From NCBI GenBank assembly GCA_905214925.1, contig CAJMOB010000001.1:62001-126000 (forward strand): a stretch of DNA of 64,000 bases. Reading direction: 5' to 3'. The stretch is from Scybalomonas sp905214925. Its GTDB lineage: Bacteria; Bacillota; Clostridia; Lachnospirales; Lachnospiraceae. The position numbers were made by a program, and so were the translations under genes. The notes under the pieces are model-generated. The model ran no database searches and was not told the DNA's origin. It was given only the letters and a program-made list of their open reading frames with translations. Below are positions 50,368 to 59,946 of this stretch, piece by piece (the first letter of the stretch is position 1; each line of letters begins with the position of its first letter).

Positions 50368-51378
50368 CTAGAATTTACCTTCTTTCGCTGCTTCTTCGAT
50401 TGAAACGGCAACAGCTACTGTCATACCAACCATTGGGTTGTTTCCAGCACCGATAAGTCCCATCATTTCTACGTGAGCAGGTACAGAAGAAGAACCAGCA
50501 AACTGAGCGTCAGAGTGCATACGTCCTAATGTATCTGTCATACCGTAAGAAGCTGGACCTGCTGCCATGTTGTCTGGGTGAAGTGTACGTCCTGTACCAC
50601 CACCTGATGCAACAGAGAAGTATTTTTTACCCATTTCGATACATTCTTTTTTGTATGTACCAGCAACTGGGTGTTGGAATCTTGTTGGGTTTGTAGAGTT
50701 ACCTGTGATAGATACATCTACACCTTCTTTGTGCATGATAGCTACACCTTCACGAACATCATTTGCACCGTAGCAGTTAACTTTTGCACGAGCTCCGTTA
50801 GAGTATGCTTTTCTGAACACTTCTTTCACTTCGCCTGTGTAGTAATCCATCTGAGTTTCAACATATGTGAATCCGTTGATTCTTGCGATAATCTGAGCAG
50901 CATCTTTTCCAAGACCATTTAAGATAACACGAAGTGGTTTTTGACGAACTTTATTCGCTTTTTCTGCGATACCGATAGCACCTTCTGCAGCTGCGAAAGA
51001 TTCGTGACCAGCTAAGAAACAGAAACAATCTGTATCTTCTTCTAATAACATTTTACCTAAGTTACCGTGTCCAAGACCTACTTTACGTTGGTCAGCAACA
51101 GAACCTGGAATACAGAAAGCCTGAAGACCTTCACCAATTGCTGCTGCAGCATCTGCTGCTTTTCTACAATCTTTTTTGATAGCGATTGCTGCACCTACGA
51201 TGTATGCCCAGCAAGCATTTTCAAAACAGATTGGCTGAATTTTTTTAACCTGATCATATACATCTAAACCAGCATCTTCTGTGATTTTTTTTGCTTCTTC
51301 GATAGAAGAGATACCATAGCTGTTTAATACTGCATTGATTTTGTCAATTCTTCTTTCATATGATTCAAATAATGGCAT
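50368..51378 (-). CDS. GGGtGRT protein (integration target)
   Basis: 336 residues. It contains the name-giving 'VASGGGTGRTLHPDNMAAGP' and 'EFGVDVSITGNSTNPTRFQH'-like sequence ('KEGVDVSITGNSTNPTRFQH'). Members lie beside NifU-like genes in Clostridia; the function is unknown, possibly iron-sulfur metabolism. The phage integrated in its last 78 bp and restores the reading frame completely, with TAG instead of the native TAA. It has the codon use of a well-expressed gene. Confidence 0.93.
   Translation of the reverse strand: MPLFESYERRIDKINAVLNSYGISSIEEAKKITEDAGLDVYDQVKKIQPICFENACWAYIVGAAIAIKKDCRKAADAAAAIGEGLQAFCIPGSVADQRKVGLGHGNLGKMLLEEDTDCFCFLAGHESFAAAEGAIGIAEKANKVRQKPLRVILNGLGKDAAQIIARINGFTYVETQMDYYTGEVKEVFRKAYSNGARAKVNCYGANDVREGVAIMHKEGVDVSITGNSTNPTRFQHPVAGTYKKECIEMGKKYFSVASGGGTGRTLHPDNMAAGPASYGMTDTLGRMHSDAQFAGSSSVPAHVEMMGLIGAGNNPMVGMTVAVAVSIEEAAKEGKF
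50369..50446. repeat. Right attachment site, 78-bp repeat
   Basis: Identical to 5360-5437. It is part of the intact GGGtGRT gene; the repeat ends inside the gene at 50446, where the left copy diverges. Confidence 0.93.
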
Positions 51379-51396
51379 TGTACGTTTCCTCCTTGA

Positions 51397-52089
51397 TTAT
51401 TCTTCTCTTGGGTCGATGATTTTCACTGCATCATCTACTCTACCATACTGACCTTTAGCTTTTTCGTATGCTGTATTAGGATCATCACCTTTTTTGATGA
51501 AATCTGTCATTTTTCCAAGGCTTACATACTGATAACCGATGATCTGATCTTCTTCATCTAAAGCGATTCCTGTTACATAACCTTCAGCCATTTCAAGGTA
51601 ACGAGGTCCCTTTGCAAGAGTTCCGTACATTGTACCTACCTGAGATCTTAATCCTTTTCCTAAGTCTTCAAGACCAGCACCGATTGGAAGACCTTCTTCA
51701 GAGAAAGCACTCTGAGTTCTTCCGTAAACGATCTGTAAGAATAATTCTCTCATAGCTGTATTGATAGCATCACAAACTAAGTCTGTGTTAAGAGCTTCTA
51801 AAATTGTTCTTCCTGGTAAAATTTCTGATGCCATAGCAGCAGAGTGTGTCATACCAGAACATCCAATTGTTTCAACTAATGCTTCTTGGATAATTCCTTC
51901 TTTTACGTTAAGAGTTAATTTACAAGCTCCCTGTTGTGGTGCACACCAACCAATACCGTGTGTTAAACCAGAAATATCTTTAACTTCTTTTGCCTGTACC
52001 CATTTTGCTTCTTCTGGGATAGGAGCTGCACCGTGAGCAACACCTTGTTTAACTGTACACATTTTTTCTACTTCATGTGAATAAATCAT
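51397..52089 (-). CDS. NifU/IscU-like iron-sulfur scaffold protein
   Basis: 230 residues. Candidate ligands lie in 'GIGWCAPQQGACKLTLNV' and 'ETIGCSGMTHSAAMASEILP', typical of the clostridial NifU-like branch. It is 18 bp upstream of GGGtGRT, with the same codon bias, so the two probably act together. The C-terminal ~60 residues are an extra domain. Iron-sulfur cluster assembly is known for the family. Confidence 0.85.
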   Translation of the reverse strand: MIYSHEVEKMCTVKQGVAHGAAPIPEEAKWVQAKEVKDISGLTHGIGWCAPQQGACKLTLNVKEGIIQEALVETIGCSGMTHSAAMASEILPGRTILEALNTDLVCDAINTAMRELFLQIVYGRTQSAFSEEGLPIGAGLEDLGKGLRSQVGTMYGTLAKGPRYLEMAEGYVTGIALDEEDQIIGYQYVSLGKMTDFIKKGDDPNTAYEKAKGQYGRVDDAVKIIDPREE

Positions 52090-52435
52090 GTTGAAACTCC
52101 TTTCGGTTATTAAATCTTTAAATTCTCCAAGAGTTCTTGCTCAAAATGGCTTACCAGTTCCCTAGTATTGCTTCTAGCCACCTATTGTCCCTTGGGAATC
52201 TTTTGGAACCTTCCGTCCAAAATAAATATTAACATATTTATTTTCTCACAAAATTTGCATTTCGTCCATAGGTTTCGTCGTTTTTTTCACAAACTAGCTT
52301 TTTGACCTAAAAACGACTCTTTTTAAATTATTGTTTGTAAAAAAATACAAAATTTATTGGGTATTTTGACGAAACTCCATTTGTTTTTCCCCTCTCAATT
52401 GCTATAATATACAATAATTTTTCTTAATAAGAGGC
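52090..52435. other. Upstream region of the NifU-like operon
   Basis: About 345 bp without a gene. It holds the AAAGGAG site of the NifU-like gene, an AT-rich 9-bp inverted repeat (52220-52228 / 52235-52243) and presumably the promoter. No riboswitch class is recognised. Confidence 0.5.
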
Positions 52436-53305
52436 TTATGACTTTCCTGAAAAAATATTTTTTAACCCTTTCACCGTCTCTTCATTGGTTTTATAAAATG
52501 TCTTTTTTTCGGAATCTTGGATCATAATTACTTTTTTTCCAATCCCTAACGTTAAGACTTCACCATGATAATAAAATAGATAGTTTGTTTTTAATTCCTT
52601 TATATTTTTTCCACTAATCGTTTCTTTTTCCATAGAATTAATATAACTTACAACTTGATACGCTGTTTTGCTATCATACGCCTTCTCTCCTCGTACGATA
52701 ATAGAACTTTCCGCCATCTTGGCTCTCGCTGAAAGAGTTGGATAATATTCTCTTCTTTCTAAAAATGCATCTCCAAATCGGCTTGCCTCATAGACATAAA
52801 AAACCCGCTCTGGCAGATCTTTAAAAATCACATAATCTCCATCATAAACTTCCAGCTCAAAAACAGAGTTATCCTCATCATAAAGCGTATAAGTATAACG
52901 TTGCTCATAATTTAATCGAATATCATCTGGTGTATAAATATCAACGACATCTGCACTGCTAGCCAGCGCATTGGCAAACGCTAAAACTCCTTTATTTTCT
53001 GTAAAAACACTACCAGTTGTCGTATCTCCATAAGCCACTTCCACTTTAATTAAGCTATCTCGACTCACTTTATCAAGCAATGCTTCTACCTCGATATCTT
53101 CTGGATTTTCTGCAGTTGCTTCTTCTAATGCGGCTTCTAGCTTTTTATTTTGTTTTTTGACTTTATTATACTGACTTAATAAGTCCGTATAATATTCAGA
53201 CTTCTCTACTTCCTCTTGTGTCGGCTCTTTTTTACACCCTGTCACCGCTATACTCAAAGTGGCTAACAAAATTCCTGCAATAAGTGCTTGTCTTTTCTTC
53301 TGCAT
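52436..53305 (-). CDS. Lipoprotein of unknown function
   Basis: 289 residues with a type II signal peptide ('GILLATLSIAVTGCKKEPT', lipobox V-T-G-C). A coiled segment ('YNKVKKQNKKLEAALEEATA') follows, then a beta-rich domain. Anchored on the outside of the membrane. The family is not recognised. Confidence 0.78.
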   Translation of the reverse strand: MQKKRQALIAGILLATLSIAVTGCKKEPTQEEVEKSEYYTDLLSQYNKVKKQNKKLEAALEEATAENPEDIEVEALLDKVSRDSLIKVEVAYGDTTTGSVFTENKGVLAFANALASSADVVDIYTPDDIRLNYEQRYTYTLYDEDNSVFELEVYDGDYVIFKDLPERVFYVYEASRFGDAFLERREYYPTLSARAKMAESSIIVRGEKAYDSKTAYQVVSYINSMEKETISGKNIKELKTNYLFYYHGEVLTLGIGKKVIMIQDSEKKTFYKTNEETVKGLKNIFSGKS

Positions 53306-53317
53306 CGCCCTTCTCCC

Positions 53318-53989
53318 CTATTTTGTCTTTTCGACAATCTCACCTTGGTTTTTATAAACACTATTTTTGGGAATGTAACCTCTTGTCATAGAAAGTGGAT
53401 AGATATTGGTATCCGCTCCGATAACAGTTCCTGGATTTAACACACTTCCACAACCGACTTCTACGTGATCGCCTAACATGGCCCCCACTTTTTTAATTCC
53501 TGTTTCAATGATAGAATCTCCCACTTTGATTGTTACAAGTGTTTTGTCTGATTTTACATTAGAAGTAATGGACCCTGCTCCCATATGAGAACCATATCCT
53601 AAAATAGAATCTCCTACATAGTTATAATGTGGCACTTGTACTTTGTTGAATAAAATAACATTTTTTAATTCTGTAGAATTTCCAACAACTGCTCCTTCTC
53701 CAACTAAGGCATTTCCACGAATAAAGGCGCAGTGTCTCACCTCTGCATTTTTTCCGATAATAGCAGGACCATTAATGCACGCTGTCTTAGCAACTTTGGC
53801 ACTTTTTGCAATCCAAATATCGCCCTCTAAATGATCATACTCTTCTTCACTTAATGTCTTTCCAATTTCTAAAATCATATCGTGAATCAGAGGTAATACC
53901 TCCCATGGATATTCTTTGCTCTCTAATGTTTCTTTTGCCATCGTTTGATTCAGATCTTGATACAACGCTTTAATTGTTAATTCCTTCAT
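53318..53989 (-). CDS. Left-handed beta-helix (hexapeptide) sugar-nucleotide-type protein
   Basis: 223 residues. Hexapeptide repeats run through 'ACINGPAIIGKNAEVRHCAF', 'GNALVGEGAVVGNSTELKNV' and 'MGAGSITSNV', as in the GlmU C-terminal domain. The N-terminal ~70 residues are not a nucleotidyltransferase. An acyl- or acetyltransferase role is likely, but the substrate is unknown. Confidence 0.8.
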   Translation of the reverse strand: MKELTIKALYQDLNQTMAKETLESKEYPWEVLPLIHDMILEIGKTLSEEEYDHLEGDIWIAKSAKVAKTACINGPAIIGKNAEVRHCAFIRGNALVGEGAVVGNSTELKNVILFNKVQVPHYNYVGDSILGYGSHMGAGSITSNVKSDKTLVTIKVGDSIIETGIKKVGAMLGDHVEVGCGSVLNPGTVIGADTNIYPLSMTRGYIPKNSVYKNQGEIVEKTK

Positions 53990-54181
53990 ATGGTAACACT
54001 CCTTTTTTCTATACTCTATCTTTTTTGTGCTATGATATTGGTTCTTTCTTGTTCGTTTTATATTATTTTCCTGTGACTTTATTATAAAAGTCTTCGTAAA
54101 ATCATTTCTTTTTGTATTTGTGCTTATAATGCTTTTATCATATCACAATCTCTTTCATTTCTAAAGCCATTTTCTTTTGTA

Positions 54182-56227
54182 TTATTCTTTCTCTTTCGTT
54201 ACCTTAGCTTTCCCTGTTTTCCCTTTCTTTTCTTGTTTATAAAAAACAGCGGATTGCTCAAACATTCCTCGAAGCATAGATTGGTAATTAACTTGCTTTA
54301 CGGCATCGGTTCTCCTTGCCACAAATCCATTTAACTTCTCCATATATTCTTCTTCTGTAATCGTTCCCTCTGCTACATAAGAAAGTCCTTTTTCCCAGCT
54401 GGCCGTTAACTCTGGATTTAACAACGCCTTCATCGATACAAGAACAACATCATAAATCATTTCTCCCATTTGGGTTGGGGTAATAATCTGTGTCTTTTTA
54501 TTCAAAGAAATGTAGTTATTATTCACTAATTTCTTAATAATTTCGGCTCGTGTTGCGCTCGTTCCAATTCCACTTCCCTTAATTTGTGCTCGTAGTTCTT
54601 CATCTTCAATTAACTGCCCTGCATTTTCCATTGCAAGAATTAAAGAACCTGAATTATATCGCTTTGGTGGAGATGTTTCGCCTTCTTTTATCTCTAATTT
54701 TTCAATGTTTAATTTACTTCCTTTTTTTAACGTCTTTAATGCCTCTAATAATGTTCTATCACAAGAAGTTGCTTGCTCTTCATTGTCTCCTGCATTGTCT
54801 GCCTTTTTTCTACCAAAAGAATGTCTTGCTACCTTTAAATAACCTTCTTCTAATAATACTTTAAAAGTTACAAAGAAATGCTCTTTTTCTCTTTCATAAT
54901 CAATACTCACCTTTTGATATTCTGCTGGTGGGTAAAAAATGCTTAAAAACCTTCTTGCAATAATTTCATATACTTGTTGGTGCTTTTGAGAAACGCTATT
55001 CAATGCCGATATCCCTTGTCCTGTTGGGATAATGGCATAGTGATCGGTAATTAATTTATCGTTTACATATCTTGTCTTAGCAAGATTTTGATAGGATTTC
55101 TTTTGCATAATCTCTGTAGCATTTCCTGATAAAATCCCATATTTTATAAGACCATTAATGTTTTTATAAATTTCTTTACTCACCGCCGTTGATAACACTC
55201 TCGCATCCGTTCTTGGATAAGTTACTAATTTCTTTTCATAAAGTTGTTGAACAATCTGTAACGTCTCATCAGGACTAATTTTAAATAATTTGGAACACTC
55301 ATTTTGTAACTCTGCTAAGTTATATAAAAGGGGTGGATTTTTCTTTTCTTTCTTTCGTTCCACCGAATGAACAATTCCTTCTAATGGTGGATTTTGTTTT
55401 AATAAGGCAATTAACTGCTCGGCATCTTCTTTTTTCTTAAATCCGTTCTCTTTATAAAGGACAGGTGAGCCAAAGTATTTACTTCCTTCTACGGCTTTCC
55501 ATTCCGCTTCTAACATCTGACCTTCATACATCGTCTTTGCTAACACCCGATAAAATGGCGTCTTAACAAAGGTGCGAATTTCTCTCTCTCTTCGCACAAT
55601 CATACCAAGAACACAAGTCATAACTCGACCAACAGCGATTACTACATTTCTATCTTTTCCTAAATAATTTCGAATGGCGTATCCATACTTTAACGTTAAC
55701 GCCCTTGAAAAATTAATTCCCATTAAATAATCTTCTTTTGCTCGTAAATATGCAGAAGCTGCTAGATTATCATATTCGGATAATAATTTCGCCTCTTTAA
55801 TTCCTCTTAGAATCTCTTCCTCTGTCTGGGAGTCAATCCAAACCCTTCTTTTTTCTTTTCCAACAGGATTTGCCATTTGATCCACAAGTCGATAAATATA
55901 TTCTCCTTCTCGCCCTGAGTCTGTACATACATAAATCTTATCGACGTCTTCTCGATTCAGCAAATTTTTTACGATTTGAAATTGCTTTGCCACCGCTGGA
56001 ATCACTTCATAGCGAAAAGTTTCTGGAAGAAAGGGTAACGTATCAAAACTCCATTTCTTCAATGCTTCATCATAAACTTCTGGATAACTCATCGTTACAA
56101 GATGTCCTACACACCATGTAACAATTGCATGTTCCGATTCTAGATACCCATCTTTTCTTGATATATTGAACTTTAACGCTTTTGCAAACTCCTGTGCAAC
56201 GCTTGGTTTTTCTGCAATAAATAAACT
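54182..56227 (-). CDS. topB: DNA topoisomerase III (type IA)
   Basis: About 681 residues. TOPRIM 'SLFIAEKPSVAQEFAKALKF' and 'VCTDSGREGEYIYRLVD', and the catalytic Tyr in 'KLVTYPRTDARVLS' are all present. I take TTG 56225-56227 as start because the family begins at 'SLFIAEKPS'; the longer ATG reading adds ~26 unlikely residues. It decatenates replication and recombination intermediates. Confidence 0.92.
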   Translation of the reverse strand, partial: SLFIAEKPSVAQEFAKALKFNISRKDGYLESEHAIVTWCVGHLVTMSYPEVYDEALKKWSFDTLPFLPETFRYEVIPAVAKQFQIVKNLLNREDVDKIYVCTDSGREGEYIYRLVDQMANPVGKEKRRVWIDSQTEEEILRGIKEAKLLSEYDNLAASAYLRAKEDYLMGINFSRALTLKYGYAIRNYLGKDRNVVIAVGRVMTCVLGMIVRREREIRTFVKTPFYRVLAKTMYEGQMLEAEWKAVEGSKYFGSPVLYKENGFKKKEDAEQLIALLKQNPPLEGIVHSVERKKEKKNPPLLYNLAELQNECSKLFKISPDETLQIVQQLYEKKLVTYPRTDARVLSTAVSKEIYKNINGLIKYGILSGNATEIMQKKSYQNLAKTRYVNDKLITDHYAIIPTGQGISALNSVSQKHQQVYEIIARRFLSIFYPPAEYQKVSIDYEREKEHFFVTFKVLLEEGYLKVARHSFGRKKADNAGDNEEQATSCDRTLLEALKTLKKGSKLNIEKLEIKEGETSPPKRYNSGSLILAMENAGQLIEDEELRAQIKGSGIGTSATRAEIIKKLVNNNYISLNKKTQIITPTQMGEMIYDVVLVSMKALLNPELTASWEKGLSYVAEGTITEEEYMEKLNGFVARRTDAVKQVNYQSMLRGMFEQSAVFYKQEKKGKTGKAKVTKEKE

Positions 56228-56557
56228 CTTCAACGACTCGCCTCTTTCTTCTAATTCTTCTATTTTCTTACTTGAACATGAAAAAAGACCATACATAACG
56301 AACAATTTTTTCCTCTTTTATCAGGTACTCATTCGATAAATATGGGCTATTCTTTTCCTTGCCTATATCTGCTATAAGAATCAAACTCTTTTTATTACCA
56401 TACAATGTCAATGTTTGGTCTTTATTTTACCATTATTCTTATATTTTTACAAGAGAACACACCTACTTAGAGGCACGGAACTTGTACTTTAAAAATAACT
56501 TTAGTATACTAATCATTAATACATCATTATAATTTATCATTACAAGGAGGTTTTTTT
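56228..56557 (+). promoter_or_regulatory. Divergent intergenic region with the promoter of the LUD gene
   Basis: About 330 bp between the divergent topoisomerase and LUD genes. TTGTAC (56482-56487), 17 bp, TATACT (56505-56510) forms a good promoter on the plus strand, followed by AAGGAGG before the start. Confidence 0.65.
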
Positions 56558-57199
56558 ATGACACCAAGAGAAGAATATAATCAAACATTAGCCAATTCCT
56601 TAATCCCTCGTATGGAAAAAAGAAATTTTGAGGCGTGCTATTGTGCTACCAAAGAAGAAGCCTGTCAAAAAGCGATTTCTTATCTCCAAGAAGGTAGCTC
56701 TATTGGTTGGGGTGGAACTATGACAATGGAAGAAATCGGTCTTATGGATTACTTAAAAAATAATGCAGATAAGTATGTAATTTATGATCGCATGACTGCC
56801 AAAACTCCAAAAGAACAAAAAGAAATGTTTGCTAAAATTATTACAGCGGATAACTTTTTAATGAGCGCTAACGCAATCACTTTAGATGGAGAATTAGTAA
56901 ATGTAGATGGAAATGGAAATCGTGTTGCCTGCCTTTGTAATGGTCCAGACAATGTTATCGTCATTGCTAGTTTAAATAAAGTTGTAAAGGATGAAAAAAA
57001 TGCTTACGATCGTGCAAGAAACGTAGCTGCTCCATTAAATGCGGCACGTTTAAATACAGCAACTCCTTGCCATGTCAATGGATTTTGCTCTGATTGTAAA
57101 TCTCCATCCTGTATGTGTTGCCACTTAGTAACCACTCGTTTTTCTCGTGTAAAAGGTAGAATTAAAGTTATTCTCGTTGGAGAACCTTGTGGATATTAA
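56558..57199 (+). CDS. LUD-domain protein (LutC/YkgG-like)
   Basis: 213 residues. 'EGSSIGWGGTMTMEEIGLMD' and 'NAITLDGELVNVDGNGNRVA' are typical of the LUD (DUF162) domain of the lactate-utilisation family. It ends with a Cys-rich stretch ('CSDCKSPSCMCC'), a possible metal or iron-sulfur site. The other lut genes are not adjacent, so the exact role is unclear. Confidence 0.87.
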   Translation: MTPREEYNQTLANSLIPRMEKRNFEACYCATKEEACQKAISYLQEGSSIGWGGTMTMEEIGLMDYLKNNADKYVIYDRMTAKTPKEQKEMFAKIITADNFLMSANAITLDGELVNVDGNGNRVACLCNGPDNVIVIASLNKVVKDEKNAYDRARNVAAPLNAARLNTATPCHVNGFCSDCKSPSCMCCHLVTTRFSRVKGRIKVILVGEPCGY

Positions 57200-57271
57200 G
57201 TATAAGACGTTAAAAGCGATGGTATTTTTACCACCGCTTTTTCTATGAAAGTATTTTATTCTTTTTTATCT

Positions 57272-58546
57272 TTATTCTTGATAATATGCTTTTGCAAAAG
57301 CTACTAATGCTTCACAGTCGGCACAAGATGCTGTTTCCATAGATGAGTGCATTGCTAACATACAAATTCCTAAGTCTTCTCCCATCATTGGTAAATAGGC
57401 ATTAGCAATTGGTCCTAATGTCTGGCCACCCATTACATCAGAACGATTGATCTGTTTTTGGAATGGAATCTTATTTTTCTCACAAAGTTGCATTAAAATC
57501 CCTGTTGCTTCGCTATCGGATAAGTATCTTTGTGTTCCACTTTGTTTAATAACAACGCCATCTCCAAGAAGTGTCATCGTTGTTGGATCATTTTTTTCTG
57601 CATAGTTTGGATGAAGGGCATGAGCACCATCAACGGATAACATAAATCCTCCTGCAATTGCTTGCATAAAAGCTTGTCTATCCAAATGAGAAGCCTCCAT
57701 AATGCGTTCAATCACCATAGATAACAGGCTAGAATCCGCTCCTTGTTTGCTTCTACTTCCCACTTCTTCATGATCAAAAAATCCCGCAATATGGATATTG
57801 TTCTTTGGTTCAGAACATTTAATTCCTTCTAATAAGGCATAAACACTAGCTAAGTTATCAATTCTTGGTGCTAATAAAAGTTCTTCTTGTACTCCAACTT
57901 TTTGAGATTTTTCATAGTTATAAGCAAACAGATCATAATCTAAAATATCTTCTGCTTTTACTCCTAATTCTTTTGCAATATATTGTGTAAAGTAGTGTTC
58001 GTCCATTTCTTCCCCTGCTAATCCAAACAATGGAATCATATGGGTTTGTGGATTTAATGCAACTCCTTGATTCACATCACGGTTCATATGAATTGCTAAA
58101 TTAGGAATCACTAATACAGGGCGTTTGGAATCAAAGAAACGTACTTCTGGCTTAAATACTTGTTCGCTTTTTAATACTACTTTTCCAGAAATTCCAAGAG
58201 GACGATCAAGCCATGTATTTAAAATTAATCCGCCATATTTTTCTGCATTTAATTTCATATATTTTTTCTGTGTCATTTCTGCATTTGGCTTAATCTTCAT
58301 CATCGGTTGATCCGTATGTGCCATTCCGATTCTTAATACGGTTTCCCCTGCTTTTAAATCACCAACGGTAATGGCAATCGCCATAGATGGATAAGGGCTT
58401 ACAAAATATTTTCCACCCGCTTTTATTTCCCATCTCTCTTCTAAGCGAAGTTCTTCAAAACCACTTTCTTCTAATTGTTTTTTACATTCTTCTACTGCAT
58501 GATAAGGGGATACACTCTTATCGAGAAAATTCATTAATTGTTCCAT
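57272..58546 (-). CDS. M18 family aminopeptidase
   Basis: 424 residues. Metal ligands lie in 'RIGMAHTDQPMMKIKP' and 'IHIAGFFDHEEVGSRSKQGA' (HEE type), and 'MHSSMETASCADCEALVAFA' is at the end. It removes N-terminal (often acidic) residues in the cytoplasm. Full length for the family. Confidence 0.9.
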   Translation of the reverse strand: MEQLMNFLDKSVSPYHAVEECKKQLEESGFEELRLEERWEIKAGGKYFVSPYPSMAIAITVGDLKAGETVLRIGMAHTDQPMMKIKPNAEMTQKKYMKLNAEKYGGLILNTWLDRPLGISGKVVLKSEQVFKPEVRFFDSKRPVLVIPNLAIHMNRDVNQGVALNPQTHMIPLFGLAGEEMDEHYFTQYIAKELGVKAEDILDYDLFAYNYEKSQKVGVQEELLLAPRIDNLASVYALLEGIKCSEPKNNIHIAGFFDHEEVGSRSKQGADSSLLSMVIERIMEASHLDRQAFMQAIAGGFMLSVDGAHALHPNYAEKNDPTTMTLLGDGVVIKQSGTQRYLSDSEATGILMQLCEKNKIPFQKQINRSDVMGGQTLGPIANAYLPMMGEDLGICMLAMHSSMETASCADCEALVAFAKAYYQE

Positions 58547-58619
58547 TTATTTTATTCTGTTCCTTTCTACTCATTTTTTATAGGAAATAACCCCCATAAA
58601 ATTCTTAACAATTACTATT

Positions 58620-59078
58620 TTATTGAATATCGTTTTTTACTTTAAATACGGCTTTTTTTACTTTGCAGTCATCTCCTGCTTTTGCACTTGGAAGATGTGC
58701 TTCTTCTACCATACAAACGATAAATTTTCCTTTTCCCATAACACATTCCACTTGTTGTTCCACAGTACATGGTCCAAAATCATTTTCTTCTTGGAAAGGA
58801 GCTGTCGCTTCTTTTTTACCAAGTCCAATGTAAAACTTCTCTGTTCCTTCTAAATCTAATTGAATATCCATATATTGTTTATGGATTTCAAATCCTAATT
58901 CACTTGCATCTTTTGTTTCCACGTTCATAACCGTTACATATACATTATCGCCATCGATTTCTGTCTTTCCAAGTGGAAGTGTTTCTAAATCTGTTTTCTC
59001 AATAAAGCAAATAGCAGTATCTAAGTTTTTAGAAATTCCTTTGTATTGTCCAATGTTTTTTATTTCATCAAAAATCAT
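58620..59078 (-). CDS. YhcH/YjgK/YiaL (DUF386) family protein
   Basis: 152 residues from ATG 59076-59078 (AAGGAG upstream). 'GFEIHKQYMDIQLDLEGTEK' is the DUF386 signature. Members act on sugar derivatives (NanQ type, cupin fold) in sialic-acid or related sugar use. Confidence 0.87.
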   Translation of the reverse strand: MIFDEIKNIGQYKGISKNLDTAICFIEKTDLETLPLGKTEIDGDNVYVTVMNVETKDASELGFEIHKQYMDIQLDLEGTEKFYIGLGKKEATAPFQEENDFGPCTVEQQVECVMGKGKFIVCMVEEAHLPSAKAGDDCKVKKAVFKVKNDIQ

Positions 59079-59312
59079 TTTCTTTCTCCTTCTTTTCTCC
59101 ATTCTCTTTTAAAGAATTTTATAGTAATATTTTTTATCAGTATACCAAATTTTTGAAAAGGATACCATCCACATTTTTGAATCCTTTTCTTTTTTATGAA
59201 AAATATAGTATAATAAATCATAACTCATACATTCGAACGAAAAAATATTGGATAGGAAAAACGATATTGAAAACTACAAACCTATGATTGAAAAATAAAT
59301 TTTGGAGGACTC

Positions 59313-59810
59313 ATGTTAGCAATTAAAATTATTGATGTAAAACATTTTATGAATACACTTTTATTAGAAGAAACATTTGATCGTTTTCTTTTAAATGAAG
59401 CAACGATAAAAACTGGCGTTTCTTATGTTATTGACGGAAAAATTAATACAGATTTTTACGATACCGAAGAACAGGAAAAATTAGAAGGACGTACCCACTG
59501 TTACTTTCAAGAACAACGGGCATTTCTTTTTTCTCTTATGAAAGGAAAAAAGACTCCTCTGTCTTTCCGTATCGTGTTTATGATGGCACCTTATAACGTT
59601 CAAAAATTAATCGATTTAAATCATTTACCATTACAGGTATCGGATATTAATGGGTTGTTTTTTAATCTGCACTTTGAGCATGGCACACTTACTTGTACAA
59701 GTGGTACTTCTTTAAAAGTTTTTACTTTAGATAAAACATTAGATCAAGTATGGGATCATAATTTAAAAGCGTTTTTAAAATCAAAGCAGATTGCATTTGA
59801 AGAATTATAA
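59313..59810 (+). CDS. DUF5721-like protein
   Basis: 165 residues. 'DVKHFMNTLLLEETFDRFLL' and 'PYNVQKLIDLNHLPLQVSDI' fit a small family of Lachnospiraceae proteins of unknown function. No membrane segment. Good GGAGG site. Confidence 0.7.
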   Translation: MLAIKIIDVKHFMNTLLLEETFDRFLLNEATIKTGVSYVIDGKINTDFYDTEEQEKLEGRTHCYFQEQRAFLFSLMKGKKTPLSFRIVFMMAPYNVQKLIDLNHLPLQVSDINGLFFNLHFEHGTLTCTSGTSLKVFTLDKTLDQVWDHNLKAFLKSKQIAFEEL

Positions 59811-59843
59811 ATCGAATTCTATAGAACTCTAACGTAAAATAAT

Positions 59844-59941
59844 GAGGCTGTCCCACTAAGTTTCAGTCATACAAGGTATCGGATATTTTTTTATGAATCA
59901 TTCCTATCTTTTGTATGAGATTTTCTTAATGAGACAGCCCC
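59844..59941. terminator. Bidirectional hairpin or MITE-like repeat between convergent genes
   Basis: GAGGCTGTCCCACTAAG (59844-59860) pairs imperfectly with CTTAATGAGACAGCCCC (59925-59941), with CATACAA/TTGTATG inside. It separates two convergent genes, so a shared terminator is likely; the long arms also resemble a small non-autonomous repeat. Confidence 0.6.
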
Positions 59942-59946
59942 ATGGT

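Larger units (their letters stand above)
5360..50368. mobile_element. Complete contractile-tailed prophage, 45,009 bp
   Basis: Bounded by a 78-bp perfect direct repeat, with the integrase next to the right repeat and endolysin/holin at the left end. It carries integration, lysogeny control, replication, packaging, capsid, connector, contractile tail (sheath, tube, P2-like baseplate), fibre and lysis modules in the usual order. None of the core structural genes is visibly broken. The replicative helicase gene is split, which may be tolerated. It looks inducible, but this cannot be proven from sequence. Confidence 0.95.
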
